NCBI GenBank assembly: GCA_911728455.2
Contig: OU452223.1
Coordinates: 13,491,423-13,555,422, forward strand
From: Marthasterias glacialis
Taxonomy: Eukaryota; Echinodermata; Asteroidea; Forcipulatida; Asteriidae
DNA length: 64,000 bases
Direction of reading: 5' to 3'
Shown here: positions 63,910-64,000 of the stretch, one piece after another
Position numbering within the stretch: the first letter of the stretch is position 1
Layout: every line of letters starts with the position of its first letter
Notes under the pieces: generated by a model
Seen by the model: the letters and a program-made list of their open reading frames with translations, nothing else
What the model was told of the DNA's origin: nothing
Database searches by the model: none
Translations under genes and position numbers: made by a program

Positions 63910-64000
63910 GCTCTAATTTGCAAGTCCGGATGAGCGTTAGTTGGGGAAACATCCACCAGTTTTGGGGCTGAAAGTTTTAGGGTCAAAAAGCACATATTTT

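Larger units (their letters stand above)
22030..64000 (+). repeat. Satellite array 2: tandem repeat of about 185 bp, roughly 226 monomers
   Basis: Head-to-tail monomers recur with typical spacing 184-186 bp (GGAGTTTTGG at 23053 and 23238, for instance). A monomer reads in order: GGAGTTTTGGACCAAAAT, GTCGTTTTTGCTCTACCATG, AAGAGGGAATATCCCCCAG, CAGTGCTCTAATTTGCAAG, TCCGGATGAGCGTTAG, TTCGGGAAACATCCAC, GGGGCTGAAAGTTTTAGGG and a tail ending AGTACCCCCCTAAAAAA. Main subtypes differ in the tail (ACATATTTTTTAGTA, ACAAATTTTACAGTA, ACAAATTTTTCAGTA). Frames of 60-91 codons on both strands are repeated by-products. The array is unrelated to array 1 and extends past the window's right edge. A 185-bp unit is close to one nucleosome repeat, as in many satellites. 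Confidence 0.97.

Noticed and set aside
22030..64000. CENP-B box in the 185-bp monomer (GTTCGGGAAACATCCAC)
   Set aside because: It has TTCG and the central A but none of the CGGG half, so only 5 of 9 fixed positions match.
22030..64000. Telomeric DNA, from TTTAGGG and CCCTAAA strings
   Set aside because: The heptamers are single copies inside a 185-bp unit, not tandem telomere repeats.

Overview
The window is eukaryotic, satellite-rich DNA with no gene that I can support. Two unrelated tandem-repeat arrays fill about 92% of it. They are separated by a non-satellite island of about 4.7 kb that holds a small hAT-type MITE and a diverged four-copy tandem repeat. There are no operons, Shine-Dalgarno-led ORFs, rRNAs or tRNAs. 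Long satellite arrays, higher-order repeat blocks and a MITE with an 8-bp target-site duplication all point to a eukaryote, most plausibly an animal. I cannot name the species.

Region 1 (1-17346): a head-to-tail array with a strict 312-bp period, about 55.6 copies, running off the left edge of the window. By eye I find about 16 substitutions and no indels in 17.3 kb, so the array is extremely homogeneous and probably young. Each monomer carries a perfect 22-bp palindrome, a full CRE (TGACGTCA) next to a YY1-like and an ETS-like motif in a CpG-dense segment, a second YY1-like motif over an ATG, and a sequence one base away from the CENP-B box core. The array stops abruptly at 17346 inside a monomer.

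Region 2 (17347 to about 22029): the non-array island. Its first 2.6 kb is AT-rich and has no supported gene. A MITE lies at 19974-20229, with 39-bp terminal inverted repeats (37/39 identical) and an 8-bp near-perfect target-site duplication. About 3.6 diverged copies of a roughly 455-bp unit follow at 20356-21982. Each copy contains an exon-like block of 129-144 bp with splice-like borders. The island ends in a 16-base C tract.

Region 3 (about 22030-64000): a second array with a period of about 185 bp, roughly 226 monomers, running off the right edge. It is more diverged than region 1 and shows nested higher-order structure. Exact long-range spacings of 1595, 2038, 5741, 2961, 1855, 2410, 2787, 3529 and 4645 bp record successive block duplications. 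The first monomers at the island edge are degenerate. The last kilobase has switched to a 420-bp compound unit. The short open frames in both arrays are by-products of repeat sequence and I do not call them as genes. The window looks like heterochromatin, possibly pericentromeric, centromeric or subtelomeric, but the sequence alone does not say which.
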